A DNA stretch of 64,000 nucleotides from Pseudogracilibacillus sp. (GCA_026169815.1 JAPFDT010000002.1:102596-166595), one strand, 5' to 3'; shown: positions 1 to 8,617, counted from the stretch's first letter. The notes: generated by a model from the sequence alone, not told the origin. Program-made: numbers and translations.

Positions 1-1
1 A

Positions 2-361
2 CAACGTCGTGAAGATATTTTAACGTTTTTTGCTCGTGAAGATAAATACCATAGTGCTAAAAAATTATATGAATATATGGAAGAAAAATATCCAGGCATT
101 AGTTATGATACGGTTTATCGTAACCTACATTTATACCATGATCTAGGCATATTAGAAGCGACCGACCTCCATGCAGAAAAACATTTCCGGATGAATTGTA
201 GTGACAAACACCATCACCATTTCATTTGTAATACATGTGGTGTAACGAAAAAGGTGAAAGTTTGCCCTATGGATGAAGTCGAAAGTATGTTACACTCCTA
301 TCAAATTGAAGGACATAAATTTGAAATCTACGGCTTATGTCCAGGATGTCAATCAGCTTAA
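2..361 (+). CDS. zur: Zinc uptake regulator Zur (Fur family), 5' end outside window
   Basis: The reading frame is open from base 2, so the start lies before the window; about 119 residues are visible. The winged-helix part is present (YPGISYDTVYRNL, the recognition-helix region of Fur proteins). It is followed by the metal-binding dimerisation domain with HHHHFICNTCG and a C-terminal CPGC pair, which are the structural zinc ligands. The combination KVCPMDEVESML and GHKFEIYGLCPGC matches Bacillus Zur better than Fur or PerR. Zur represses zinc importers and alternative ribosomal proteins when zinc is sufficient. The crcB pair starts 12 bases downstream. The Zur assignment within the Fur family is likely but made by eye. 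Confidence 0.85.
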   Translation, partial: QRREDILTFFAREDKYHSAKKLYEYMEEKYPGISYDTVYRNLHLYHDLGILEATDLHAEKHFRMNCSDKHHHHFICNTCGVTKKVKVCPMDEVESMLHSYQIEGHKFEIYGLCPGCQSA

Positions 362-373
362 GGAGTTTACTAG

Positions 374-766
374 ATGTTGAAAATGTATATCGCCGTTGGA
401 ATCGGCGGGATTGTTGGAACTGTATTACGCTATCTTATCTCCCTTACTTTTACTTCCGAACATTTTAATAGTTTTCCTTGGGCGACTTTAATCGTAAATA
501 TAACAGGAGCACTTTTATTAACATTTATAGTCTTCCAACCATATTTCATCAGACGGTTATCTACTGTAAATTTCGTAGCTTTAACTACAGGACTAATTGG
601 TTCTTATACGACATTTTCAACTCTCATGCTTGAATTTACAATGTTAATCCAACATGATCGTTGGACAGCTACCATTTATTTAATGAGTACAATCTTTGGT
701 GGGCTGTTCGCCAGCTTTTTAGGCTACATCATCGCCCATAAAACAAATAAAAGTGAGGCGAGATAA
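374..766 (+). CDS. crcB: Fluoride ion channel subunit CrcB/Fluc, first of a pair
   Basis: A 130-residue protein with four hydrophobic segments. It carries the Fluc family signatures: a GGIVGTVLRY start, the pore asparagine region WATLIVNITGALLL, and GLIGSYTTFSTLMLE, which holds the TTFST motif and central sodium-site region. Fluc proteins export fluoride passively as dual-topology dimers. In many Bacilli two adjacent genes encode oppositely oriented subunits that form a heterodimer, and the second copy here overlaps this stop by one base (TAATG), which supports that. The ribosome site AAGGAG lies 5' of the ATG. I saw no fluoride riboswitch upstream, since only 12 bases separate it from zur. 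Confidence 0.93.
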   Translation: MLKMYIAVGIGGIVGTVLRYLISLTFTSEHFNSFPWATLIVNITGALLLTFIVFQPYFIRRLSTVNFVALTTGLIGSYTTFSTLMLEFTMLIQHDRWTATIYLMSTIFGGLFASFLGYIIAHKTNKSEAR

Positions 767-1113
767 TGTTATTCAAATTATTACTCGTCGCATGTGGCGG
801 ATTCTTTGGCAGTATTGCCCGCTTTTGGATTTCAAACGAATTAAATAAACACCTAATTGGTACATGGCTAGCTAATATAACAGGCTCTCTATTGCTCGCA
901 ATTATTTTTAGATTGTACGTAAATGAACTAGTTTCTGATTCAATCTGGTTATTTGTCGGAGTCGGATATTGCGGAGCTTATACGACTTTTTCTACGTTTG
1001 GGAAAGAAACAATCACTCTATTAGTCGAAAAGGAATATGTAAAAGCTTCACTTTATGTCATAGGATCGCTTTTCATCTCCTTTGTATTTGTAGTCTTTGT
1101 TGTAATTTGGTAA
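766..1113 (+). CDS. crcB: Fluoride ion channel subunit CrcB/Fluc, second of a pair
   Basis: A 115-residue, four-helix Fluc subunit starting inside the stop codon of the first copy, so translation is coupled. Signatures include GGFFGSIARFWIS, WLANITGSLLLA and GYCGAYTTFSTFGKE. It is shorter than its partner in the loops and at the C-terminus, as is common for the second member of a heterodimeric Fluc pair. A 41-bp tandem array and then a hairpin terminator follow the gene. Confidence 0.92.
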   Translation: MLFKLLLVACGGFFGSIARFWISNELNKHLIGTWLANITGSLLLAIIFRLYVNELVSDSIWLFVGVGYCGAYTTFSTFGKETITLLVEKEYVKASLYVIGSLFISFVFVVFVVIW

Positions 1114-1119
1114 GTTAAA

Positions 1120-1462
1120 ATCCGAGCGAGCGTACTCATAAACGAGCAAGATATAACGAGATCCGAGCGAGCGCACTCATAAACGAGCAAGATGTAATGA
1201 TATCCGAGCGAGCGCACTCATAAACGAGCGAGATGTAACGAGATCCGAGCGAGCGCACTCATAAACGAGCAAGATGTAATGATATCCGAGCGAGCGCACT
1301 CATAAACGAGCGAGATGTAACGAGATCCGAGCGAGCGCACTCATAAAAGAGCAAGATATAACGAGATCCGAGCGAGCGCACTCATAAACGAGCGAGATGT
1401 AACGAGATCCGAGCGAGCGCACTCATAAACGAGCGAGATGTAACGAGATCCGAGCGAGCGCA
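1120..1462. repeat. 41-bp tandem array (8 units plus a partial), two GAGC modules per unit
   Basis: Units begin at 1120, 1161, 1202, 1243, 1284, 1325, 1366 and 1407, exactly 41 bp apart, with a truncated ninth at 1448. Each unit is made of two modules about 20-21 bp long that begin GAGCGAG or GAGCAAG. The copies differ by only a few bases (for example GTAATGAT versus GTAACGAG). The length is not a multiple of three and no long frame is conserved, so it is non-coding. It lies between the stop of crcB and the terminator shared with the convergent ABC operon. A second array with the same module architecture lies at 30019-30235. Confidence 0.95.
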
Positions 1463-1475
1463 GCTTTCTAAATTA

Positions 1476-1518
1476 AAAATCACGCTACAACTGATATTCT
1501 CAGCTATAGCGTGATTTT
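1476..1518. terminator. Bidirectional terminator between crcB and the ABC exporter
   Basis: A 12-bp perfect inverted repeat (AAAATCACGCTA at 1476-1487 and TAGCGTGATTTT at 1507-1518) with T-rich flanks on both strands. It serves the plus-strand crcB genes and the minus-strand ABC genes that converge here. Confidence 0.85.
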
Positions 1519-1519
1519 A

Positions 1520-2203
1520 TTATGCACTTGGTTCGATTAATCCATCTTTCATCGTAATTACTTTATCTGTATAAGCTAACATTTCATCTTCATGTGTGAC
1601 GAGCAATGTCGTGATGTTTAATGACTTCGTTAATTCTCGAATTAATTCCATCACTTCAATCGATCGTTTTGAGTCTAAACTAGCTGTCGGCTCATCAGCA
1701 AATAACATTTTCGGCTGATGAATAATTGCTCGTGAAATGGCAATACGCTGTTTTTCTCCTCCAGATAATGATGCTGGATATGCTTCTGTTCTGTGTTCCA
1801 TGCCAACCAATTTCAAAATACGCGCCACTTCATTTTTACGTTCTTTTTTAGATAGTTTTGAACCTGCCACATCAAGCATTAATAATAACTGATCTTCCAC
1901 ATTTAAAAATGGTACAAGATGTGATGACTGAAAAATAAACCCAAACTGCTCTGCGCGAATTTTACGTATATCATCTTGCTTCATGTTTGTTAAATTTTTC
2001 CCGTTAAAAATTACTTCCCCACCACTAGCTGGTTGTAATCCTGCCGCAATGGTTAATAGCGTACTCTTCCCCGAACCTGACGCACCAACTAATGCTGTAA
2101 TTTCACCTTCTTTTAACCTTAAATCAATACCATTTAACACTTGCTCCTCTACTTCACCATTTTTAAAACTTTTAATTAATTGATCAACTTCAAATACTGC
2201 CAT
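1520..2203 (-). CDS. hrtA: ABC exporter ATP-binding protein, HrtA-like (heme efflux type)
   Basis: A 227-residue nucleotide-binding domain of the MacB/LolD/HrtA class. It shows Walker A GASGSGKST, a Q-loop followed by SSHLVPFLNVEDQ, the signature LSGGEKQRI, Walker B MLFADEPTASLD and the switch histidine in TTLLVTHEDE. The segment GFIFQSSHLVPFL is very close to staphylococcal HrtA. It lies 2 bases downstream of the permease gene, so the two form one operon. HrtAB pairs export toxic heme. Without the cognate HssRS sensor in this window the substrate is inferred from similarity and from the promoter repeats upstream of hrtB. Confidence 0.75.
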   Translation of the reverse strand: MAVFEVDQLIKSFKNGEVEEQVLNGIDLRLKEGEITALVGASGSGKSTLLTIAAGLQPASGGEVIFNGKNLTNMKQDDIRKIRAEQFGFIFQSSHLVPFLNVEDQLLLMLDVAGSKLSKKERKNEVARILKLVGMEHRTEAYPASLSGGEKQRIAISRAIIHQPKMLFADEPTASLDSKRSIEVMELIRELTKSLNITTLLVTHEDEMLAYTDKVITMKDGLIEPSA

Positions 2204-2205
2204 AA

Positions 2206-3240
2206 TTAAACCTCTCCTTGTTGAATTGCTTGTAATGGCTGGATTTTCCTAATTTGTAAACCTGATAATGTTGCACCAATAAAGCCAATGACTACAAAAA
2301 CTAAACCTAATTGAACACTCGTTGCCAACGTTAAATGAAACGGCATCCCATCAGGAGCAATCACAGAAAAAATTTGCGTTAACCCTATCGATAACCCTAA
2401 CGCAATAACAGTAATGACAATCATCTGCGTCCACATCATCTTGAATAATTCACTCGTTTTCACACCAATTGCTTTTAAAATTCCATATAAACCGATCTTC
2501 TGGACATTCATCATATAGAAGAAAATCCCGAATAACATGCCACTAATAACAACTAAAAACCAGACAATCATATTAAGCGACAATTGCTCTGCATTATAGC
2601 TAGGTATTGTATTTAAAAAATCCTTATTGGAAAAAGCCTCCAACCCGCTAAATGATGCTACTTCATCTGTACCTGGAATAAATACCATTTGCATTTCCAT
2701 AACACGATACATTTCCTGATAATTACGTGGGTGGATGAATGCAACAGGTGCATGACTAAACTTCTGTTGTTCAACAAAGCCGATTACTTCTAACTCTTCA
2801 CTTAATTGATTATTCGTTACAATATCGCCAACTTCTACACCATTATCTTGAAGGGATTCATCAAGAACAACTTCCCCTTCTTTCACCTTAGGAAAAAGTT
2901 GCTTCTCTTTTTCCGTCACAAACGCAACACTTAATTGTTTATCGTCATCATCATTTACAAACCCCATCTGAATAGATAATGCTGAGGCATCTTCATAACT
3001 TGCGATAATATCTGACTCTAGTTCCTCATCTATTTTTGATAAATTATACGTTTCATCCGCTTCTTCATCTAAATAAAATGTTCCTTCAGGTAAATCCTTT
3101 ATTAAAGCAGCATTATCTTGGGATAACCCATTTGATAATCCTGAAATTATTAATGTAAGAAAACTAACGAGAAATACAATCGAACCTAATATAATAAAAC
3201 GTGCTTTATTTTTTTGGATTTCTTTCCATGCCATCTTCAT
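2206..3240 (-). CDS. hrtB: ABC exporter permease, HrtB-like (FtsX family)
   Basis: A 344-residue permease with an N-terminal transmembrane helix, a roughly 200-residue extracellular domain and three C-terminal helices (FtsX/MacB_PCD layout). I place the start at the ATG at 3240 (MKMAWKEIQKNKARF), which has GGAGG 8 bases upstream; the longer frame to 3333 lacks a ribosome site. The start, the SYNAEQLSLNMIVWF segment and FYMMNVQKIGLYGILKAIG resemble HrtB, the heme-regulated efflux permease of Gram-positive bacteria. It is first in a two-gene operon with hrtA. The upstream region has phased direct repeats suited to an OmpR-type regulator such as HssR. Confidence 0.75.
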   Translation of the reverse strand: MKMAWKEIQKNKARFIILGSIVFLVSFLTLIISGLSNGLSQDNAALIKDLPEGTFYLDEEADETYNLSKIDEELESDIIASYEDASALSIQMGFVNDDDDKQLSVAFVTEKEKQLFPKVKEGEVVLDESLQDNGVEVGDIVTNNQLSEELEVIGFVEQQKFSHAPVAFIHPRNYQEMYRVMEMQMVFIPGTDEVASFSGLEAFSNKDFLNTIPSYNAEQLSLNMIVWFLVVISGMLFGIFFYMMNVQKIGLYGILKAIGVKTSELFKMMWTQMIVITVIALGLSIGLTQIFSVIAPDGMPFHLTLATSVQLGLVFVVIGFIGATLSGLQIRKIQPLQAIQQGEV

Positions 3241-3270
3241 ATTACTAACCTCCAAATCGTTGATAAATCT

Positions 3271-3324
3271 AGTATAGTAGATGAACATGAACGGAAGATG
3301 AATGAAAGATGAAGTTAAAATGAA
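3271..3324 (-). promoter_or_regulatory. hrtB promoter with four TTCAT repeats at 11-bp phase
   Basis: Read on the minus strand, TTCAT occurs at 3324-3320, 3313-3309, 3302-3298 and 3291-3287, each exactly 11 bp apart, with an extra copy at 3285-3281. A -10-like TATACT follows at 3276-3271. Direct repeats at one helical turn just upstream of -10 are typical of OmpR-family response regulators. The described HssR site of S. aureus is a GTTCAT-based direct repeat with 11-bp period. Assignment to HssR is inference. Confidence 0.55.
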
Positions 3325-3342
3325 CGAAGGCATTATTTTTCA

Positions 3343-3379
3343 CAAAAAAATAGACTGCTGAATTCAATTCAACAGTCTA
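3343..3379 (-). terminator. Terminator of the nitroreductase gene
   Basis: Inverted repeat TAGACTGCTGAATT (3351-3364) against AATTCAACAGTCTA (3366-3379) with one mismatch. On the minus strand it is followed by a run of seven T (3350-3344). It lies directly downstream of the nitroreductase stop and insulates hrtB. Confidence 0.85.
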
Positions 3380-3392
3380 GCCTTACAAATAT

Positions 3393-3974
3393 TTACTCTT
3401 TAAAACTACCTTCAAACAAAAATTCCGCTAATTCATTTCGATTTGACGGTACTTCTCTTGCTTCATTACGTTCTGACAATGTCGCTTCAGCATCGTAATA
3501 GCCAATCGCAATTACCGCTTCTACAACATATTCATCAGAAATATTTAGCACTTCCTTCGCCTTTTCACGGTCAAAACCACCCATACCATGTGTTAATAAT
3601 CCTTGACGATGTGCTTCAAGTGATAAATAACCCCACGCCGCGCCAGTGTCGAATGAATGGAATGGATTTGGATCGCCTTCTTCATTACGAGTTAACTTCG
3701 AAACAACAGCAACTAATACCGGCGCTTCTTTACACCACTCTACATTATTTTCATTAATAAACGAGTGGAATTTTTCCAAGTCCTCTGTCTCTTGTGCATA
3801 GACAAAACGCCATGGCTGCCAATTTGCAGCAGAAGGTGCCCAACGCGCCGCTTCAAAAATGCTATGCAACTTATCCGCCTCAACAGGTTTATTCGAAAAT
3901 TTTCTTGATGACCAACGCTCCAAATGAATCGGATCAATTTTATGCGCAGCTTTTCTTGCAGTAAGTATGTTCAT
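3393..3974 (-). CDS. Nitroreductase-family flavoprotein
   Basis: A 193-residue single-domain protein of the FMN-dependent nitroreductase family. The FMN-binding arginine-rich start is present (HLERWSSRKFSNKPVE), followed by FEAARWAPSAANWQPWRFVYA, the family's flavin and dimer signature, and a GMGGFDREKAKEVLNI segment with VIAIGYYD near the C-terminus. Members reduce nitroaromatics, quinones or other oxidised substrates with NAD(P)H as obligate dimers. The physiological substrate cannot be read from the sequence. It has its own terminator and a gap of about 105 bases from the upstream operon, so it may be a separate transcript. Confidence 0.88.
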   Translation of the reverse strand: MNILTARKAAHKIDPIHLERWSSRKFSNKPVEADKLHSIFEAARWAPSAANWQPWRFVYAQETEDLEKFHSFINENNVEWCKEAPVLVAVVSKLTRNEEGDPNPFHSFDTGAAWGYLSLEAHRQGLLTHGMGGFDREKAKEVLNISDEYVVEAVIAIGYYDAEATLSERNEAREVPSNRNELAEFLFEGSFKE

Positions 3975-4079
3975 ATCGTGTGAATCTCCTTTTGGTTAGA
4001 TAATAATCTAATTACTATCATACAGTTATTTCTTTGGTATGTTCAAGGGAAGTGTTTTAAATAATAAAATACGTTAAGG

Positions 4080-6485
4080 TTAATAAACGAAATGCCAAAA
4101 GCGTAATTTCATTCGTTGGAAAAACCCTTTCGATATAACAACATTTTCTACCGTTGCTGCTAAATAGCTTAACATATATTCTCGTTCTTCTTCCGATACA
4201 TCATGCGTACTATAGACAGCAACTTGATTCAACTTAACAGCTTCAATAAATTGTTCAGTATAATCTGCTCCATATTTATCTAGTATCTCTGCTTCATAAT
4301 CAAAAAATGATTCTCTAGATTGTTGCATACCATCAAATGATAATAACAACAAACTATATGAAAACATATTCGTAATAGCAGTATGTTTATCCGTATCATA
4401 AAACGATTGTTTAATCTTATTTAATTTTAAACGTCTTTTAGTAAAATAAAATACTAAAGCAAGCAGTAACAGTAAGATAATCGCTATGCCTATATAAATA
4501 AGATATGTATCCCAGTTTGTTTCTTCTTCTTTATCCTTTTTATCAATGACGTCCTTATCCTCTTCCTCTTTCACCTTTTTTGAACCAGAAGATTGTTGTG
4601 TCTCTTCTTCAATGTCCTGATCATCTCTTTCGTCTTCGATTCCTTTAGGATAATTTGATGTATCAATAGGTTCCATCATATTTTCATAGGGTGGCGTAGT
4701 TTCTATTGGAATCCAACCTAGTTGATCGATATATATTTCTGTCCAAGCATGGGCGTTCGTACCTTCTATTGAAATTTTTTCGAAAGCTTCTTTTCCTTTA
4801 ATATCTATTGGGGTCACTAAATACCCTTCTACATATCGTGCAGGAATATCTAAATAACGGAACATGACAGTTGCTGCAGTAGCATAATGTGTTGCATATC
4901 CTTCTTTAGAATCTTCTAATACATGAGTTAAAAAATCACTGTCTTTTCGTAGTGGTTCGGGATTAGATTGATATGTTAACCTTCTAGATAAAAAATCTTT
5001 TACTGTGCTAATCGCTGTTTCATACGCCATATGACTTTCTCTATCTTCTTCCTTATCTAAATAAAAATCTAACATCATTGCTGTTTCTTCTGGAATCTCT
5101 GTATACGTATCATAAACAAACTGATTATAATGTTGTTCATAATTTTTATACGAATCTTTCGCTTCATCTTTCGTTGTATCATATAAATAGTTTGCTAAGG
5201 TTGGATAACGTGACACTAAATTTTCATATGTGTTAAATTGATAGACACGCTCACCAAATAATTGTTTCGATACAATTGTCTCATGAAACGATCGCTTAAT
5301 ATCGTTAAAATCATCCATTTTAGTTATAAGCTCATATGGCGCATACAAATAATTACTATTCGCTCGAACATTATGAACCGTTACCGTTGTTTCATTTAAT
5401 AAGTCTTCATTATCCATTAATTCATTCACAGTACTCAATTGATTTAAAGGATGAAATGCTTCCTCATTTAACCAATAGAATAAATCACCATTTTCATAGT
5501 TTATGTCAGGTTCAATACCTAGCCACTTTTCACTTGTGTATACGGATCCAACATACCCTCTTAAATAAATCGATGTTGGATTTTCCATAATTACTTCTAA
5601 CGCAGTTTCTTCTTCTAGTATCAATTCGCCTAATTGAGTGAAATTCCCTTCTGTAAAGGTATTTGTTTGTTCCTTTTCATAACGAAAATCGTTTATTTGT
5701 TGTTTCGTTTTAGACTGAATATTCGCATTCACTTCATTTGTTTTTTGCTCGTCTAGCGGATTAAATATAAAATTCACTAGACTGATCGATATAAATAACG
5801 CAGTAAAGGAAATTAAAACAACCGTAAATATACTTTTTCGAGCACTCCCAACGATCTCCGTCCTTTTATATGTTGCTGTGATTGATAATAATAATCCAAG
5901 AAATATCGCTATAATATTTACAATGAATAATCCTTTCATATCTAGCGACGATTGCAAAGCAAATATAATAATAAATAATAACCATAAAAGGATAATAGTT
6001 TGTTGTTTAATGATTAAGTAGCTAATATATGCGATAACTAAACCAATATAAGAGAACAAAACAGTTGTCGCTAATTGATAAGAAGATTCTGCTATGTTCA
6101 CTTCATACGGCACGAAATAGTTTCCGGTTTTATATCCTATAATATTAAACAATTGATTTACACTAATGAACACACCATTTAGCAGGAGTGAATGCATGAT
6201 AACAAGCAAAACTACTGAACTGAACAAATAAATAGAAATTACTATCTTACGTTTTTTATTCGACAATAATATTAATAAACAAATTAATAACGTACCGGGT
6301 ATATAAACAAAGATTGATAAACTATTCCAAGAAAATAGTGCTTGCAAGTTGGTCATAAATATAATGAATAGCAAGCTAGATAAAAATACTCGAGCAATAA
6401 ATGTCAGCCTATTTTCTTTGTTTATTTGTTTCGTATGGAACGTAAGAAATCCCTCATTATTCGCTTCATTCTTTTTTCTTTCCAT
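4080..6485 (-). CDS. TgpA-like membrane protein with a degenerate transglutaminase domain (DUF3488-TGc-DUF4129)
   Basis: 801 residues. An N-terminal membrane region of about six helices (residues ~30-235) is followed by an extracellular part with a transglutaminase/cysteine-protease-like core (~490-610), an acidic linker, one transmembrane helix (~665-690) and a cytoplasmic DUF4129-like tail. In the core the family's catalytic Cys position (GYCxHxATA) reads GYATHYATAATV, so the cysteine is alanine. The histidine remains in NAHAWTEIYI, but the usual DPT after GW reads GWIPIETTP, so Asp is Glu. The fold may survive without peptidase or transglutaminase activity. Last gene of the riboswitch operon, 12 bases after the DUF58 gene. 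MoxR, DUF58 and TgpA-like proteins form a common trio of unclear function. Confidence 0.85.
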   Translation of the reverse strand: MERKKNEANNEGFLTFHTKQINKENRLTFIARVFLSSLLFIIFMTNLQALFSWNSLSIFVYIPGTLLICLLILLSNKKRKIVISIYLFSSVVLLVIMHSLLLNGVFISVNQLFNIIGYKTGNYFVPYEVNIAESSYQLATTVLFSYIGLVIAYISYLIIKQQTIILLWLLFIIIFALQSSLDMKGLFIVNIIAIFLGLLLSITATYKRTEIVGSARKSIFTVVLISFTALFISISLVNFIFNPLDEQKTNEVNANIQSKTKQQINDFRYEKEQTNTFTEGNFTQLGELILEEETALEVIMENPTSIYLRGYVGSVYTSEKWLGIEPDINYENGDLFYWLNEEAFHPLNQLSTVNELMDNEDLLNETTVTVHNVRANSNYLYAPYELITKMDDFNDIKRSFHETIVSKQLFGERVYQFNTYENLVSRYPTLANYLYDTTKDEAKDSYKNYEQHYNQFVYDTYTEIPEETAMMLDFYLDKEEDRESHMAYETAISTVKDFLSRRLTYQSNPEPLRKDSDFLTHVLEDSKEGYATHYATAATVMFRYLDIPARYVEGYLVTPIDIKGKEAFEKISIEGTNAHAWTEIYIDQLGWIPIETTPPYENMMEPIDTSNYPKGIEDERDDQDIEEETQQSSGSKKVKEEEDKDVIDKKDKEEETNWDTYLIYIGIAIILLLLLALVFYFTKRRLKLNKIKQSFYDTDKHTAITNMFSYSLLLLSFDGMQQSRESFFDYEAEILDKYGADYTEQFIEAVKLNQVAVYSTHDVSEEEREYMLSYLAATVENVVISKGFFQRMKLRFWHFVY

Positions 6486-6497
6486 CTTGATGACTCC

Positions 6498-7637
6498 TTA
6501 TATCGTTAAATAGCTCAAATCTTCTTGCAATCTGTTTGCTCTAAATAAAACGTGATTTGATTGTTCCATTGGTATATAATCTGTTTCTTCACAATATGTT
6601 AGTACTGTTACTTGATTATGTCCTATTAAGCTTTTCATTGCACGGTTTTCTTCAGAAGTAATAACATAGATGTGCGAATAATACTGCATATTATTATTAA
6701 TAATATCTACAGCGATACTATCTTGATCACGTTGATGTTGAATGGAGAGTATCGAAGGTTGTAAAGATATGAGTTGTTCTGCCATATAAATATCTTCTGT
6801 CCTCATCTGATGATCAAACCAAGTTATTTGATGTTCATACCCTTCATCTATTAACGATTTAGACAACGATAAAAACGTTTCTACTTTTGCATTAATTTCC
6901 TGTGCATTGCCTATATGATAATGATCATAGACAACTAAGATTTTTTCTGAAACAGGTTCGCTAAACTCCTTTACAATTGGAAAGTTAAACTTATTTGTCA
7001 GCTTCCAGTGAATATGCTTTGCATTATCGCCTTCTTGATACTCTTTAATTCCTATCATTTCGGTTCCATCTGCTGCTATTTCCAAATTCGTCAACTGCAT
7101 ACCATTTTCTAAACCAAAATGATTATACTGTTTTACAAAACGAATGGGAGTTTCATGCGGAATTATATACGTTTCATTTGTACTTTCTAATCGAATGGAT
7201 TGTTTAAATAAATGAAGATAATCATAGATGATTAATTCCTTTACACTTATCTCAATTTTACCAATCTGTCCACTTGTAAAATATAAAGGTATAATCTCTT
7301 CGCCTTTTCCTTTAATCATGACGTACGTTTCCTGATTACTTTTCTTACCTGTTAATAGGTTGTGAAATAATAACACACATTTCACTTGCGTCACTGGAAG
7401 GACACTTTTATTTTGTATATGAATGTTTATCATGCCTTCCTCAGACTTATAGGTAGACCAACTAGTCATGAGTTGAATATGCACTTTTCTCTGCATAAAT
7501 AATAAAAGAAGTATCGAAGCAACTACTAAGCCAACAATAATCATCAATGTCCATAGTGCGATATATATGTCAGTAAAAATATATACGCCTAGCAACATAA
7601 CGATAATAATACTTAAATGAATCCAAGAACGTAACAT
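6498..7637 (-). CDS. DUF58 membrane-anchored protein (MoxR partner)
   Basis: 379 residues with two N-terminal hydrophobic helices (~1-47), a beta-rich stretch, and the DUF58 signature EYQEGDNAKHIHWKLTNK at ~200-217. A vWA-like C-terminal half starts at ILVVYDHYHI. DUF58 proteins are encoded next to MoxR ATPases and transglutaminase-like membrane proteins. The trio is thought to assemble or activate membrane or envelope complexes, but the mechanism is not settled. It is translated 21 bases after moxR and 12 bases before the TgpA-like gene. Its place in a cobalamin-controlled operon suggests a role with the surface capture proteins; that is inference. Confidence 0.85.
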   Translation of the reverse strand: MLRSWIHLSIIIVMLLGVYIFTDIYIALWTLMIIVGLVVASILLLLFMQRKVHIQLMTSWSTYKSEEGMINIHIQNKSVLPVTQVKCVLLFHNLLTGKKSNQETYVMIKGKGEEIIPLYFTSGQIGKIEISVKELIIYDYLHLFKQSIRLESTNETYIIPHETPIRFVKQYNHFGLENGMQLTNLEIAADGTEMIGIKEYQEGDNAKHIHWKLTNKFNFPIVKEFSEPVSEKILVVYDHYHIGNAQEINAKVETFLSLSKSLIDEGYEHQITWFDHQMRTEDIYMAEQLISLQPSILSIQHQRDQDSIAVDIINNNMQYYSHIYVITSEENRAMKSLIGHNQVTVLTYCEETDYIPMEQSNHVLFRANRLQEDLSYLTI

Positions 7638-7658
7638 CTGATTCCTCCTTTATTCCAT

Positions 7659-8603
7659 TTAAATCGTAATTTTCTGTTGATCTGGAATCTTCACTTCCTT
7701 CATGATTTCTTCTAATAACAGGGGTGCACTATTTTCTTTCATTTGTGCCTTTGCCTCTAAAACTATTCGATGATTACACGTATCAATAAACATCGCCATC
7801 ACATCTTCCGGTGTAACAAAATCACGACCTGCAATATAGGCATGTGCTTTAGCAATTCTACTTAACGCTAATGCTCCTCGTGGACTAACTCCTTGTATAA
7901 TATGTTCATGATTACGAGTTTTTTCAGTTAAACTCGTAATGTATTTTAATATTTCCTCTGCTACATGTACATTTCTCACTTCTTCTTGCATATCTAATAA
8001 TTGTTCTATTGTCATTACCGCACTTACTTCATCAAGTGGTTGTGCTGTTTGGCGATCTTTTAAAATTTCTACCTGACTAGCAAAATCCGGGTAACCAATA
8101 CTCGTCTTAATCATAAAACGATCCATCTGTGATTGAGGTAATAATTGTGTTCCAAATGATCCAATTGGGTTTTGTGTCGCAATTACATTAAATGGATTCG
8201 GTAAATCATATGTTGTACCATCTACTGTCACACGCTTTTCTTCCATGACTTCTAATAATGCTGATTGTGTGCGACTTGTTGTTCGGTTAATTTCATCTGC
8301 TAACAATAAATTACACATAACTGCACCTTGTTTGAAAACAAACTCATCCTTATTTTTGTCATACATTGTAAAGCCAACTACATCGGACGCAACAACATCG
8401 GGTGTAAATTGAATTCGGTTAAAATCTAAACCTAACACTTTACTAAACGCAAGTGCAAGAGTTGTTTTCCCAACTCCTGGAATATCCTCTAATAATACGT
8501 GGCCACCTGCTAATATCGCCATAAATGTTTTCTTCGTAATCTCATCTTTCCCAATTATTACTTTCGATACTTCTTCAATAACTTGTTCCGCATTTTGTCG
8601 CAT
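7659..8603 (-). CDS. MoxR-family AAA+ ATPase
   Basis: 314 residues. The Walker A motif is in LEDIPGVGKTTLALAF (~36-51). Walker B is LLLADEINRTTSRTQSALLEVMEE, the ADEINR form typical of MoxR. The sensor-1 region is VIATQNP, and GVSPRGALAL is the family's sensor-2 arginine segment. MoxR proteins act as chaperone-like ATPases that mature or remodel partner complexes containing vWA or DUF58 proteins. The gene sits 14 bases after the ECF S component and 21 before DUF58, all on the minus strand, so it is part of the same transcript as the vitamin transporter. Confidence 0.92.
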   Translation of the reverse strand: MRQNAEQVIEEVSKVIIGKDEITKKTFMAILAGGHVLLEDIPGVGKTTLALAFSKVLGLDFNRIQFTPDVVASDVVGFTMYDKNKDEFVFKQGAVMCNLLLADEINRTTSRTQSALLEVMEEKRVTVDGTTYDLPNPFNVIATQNPIGSFGTQLLPQSQMDRFMIKTSIGYPDFASQVEILKDRQTAQPLDEVSAVMTIEQLLDMQEEVRNVHVAEEILKYITSLTEKTRNHEHIIQGVSPRGALALSRIAKAHAYIAGRDFVTPEDVMAMFIDTCNHRIVLEAKAQMKENSAPLLLEEIMKEVKIPDQQKITI

Positions 8604-8617
8604 TGTTATTCCTCCAA

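Noticed and set aside
1120..1462. Repeat array as a possible CRISPR
   Set aside because: All positions of the unit are repeated, so there are no unique spacers, and no cas genes are near. The same holds for 30019-30235.
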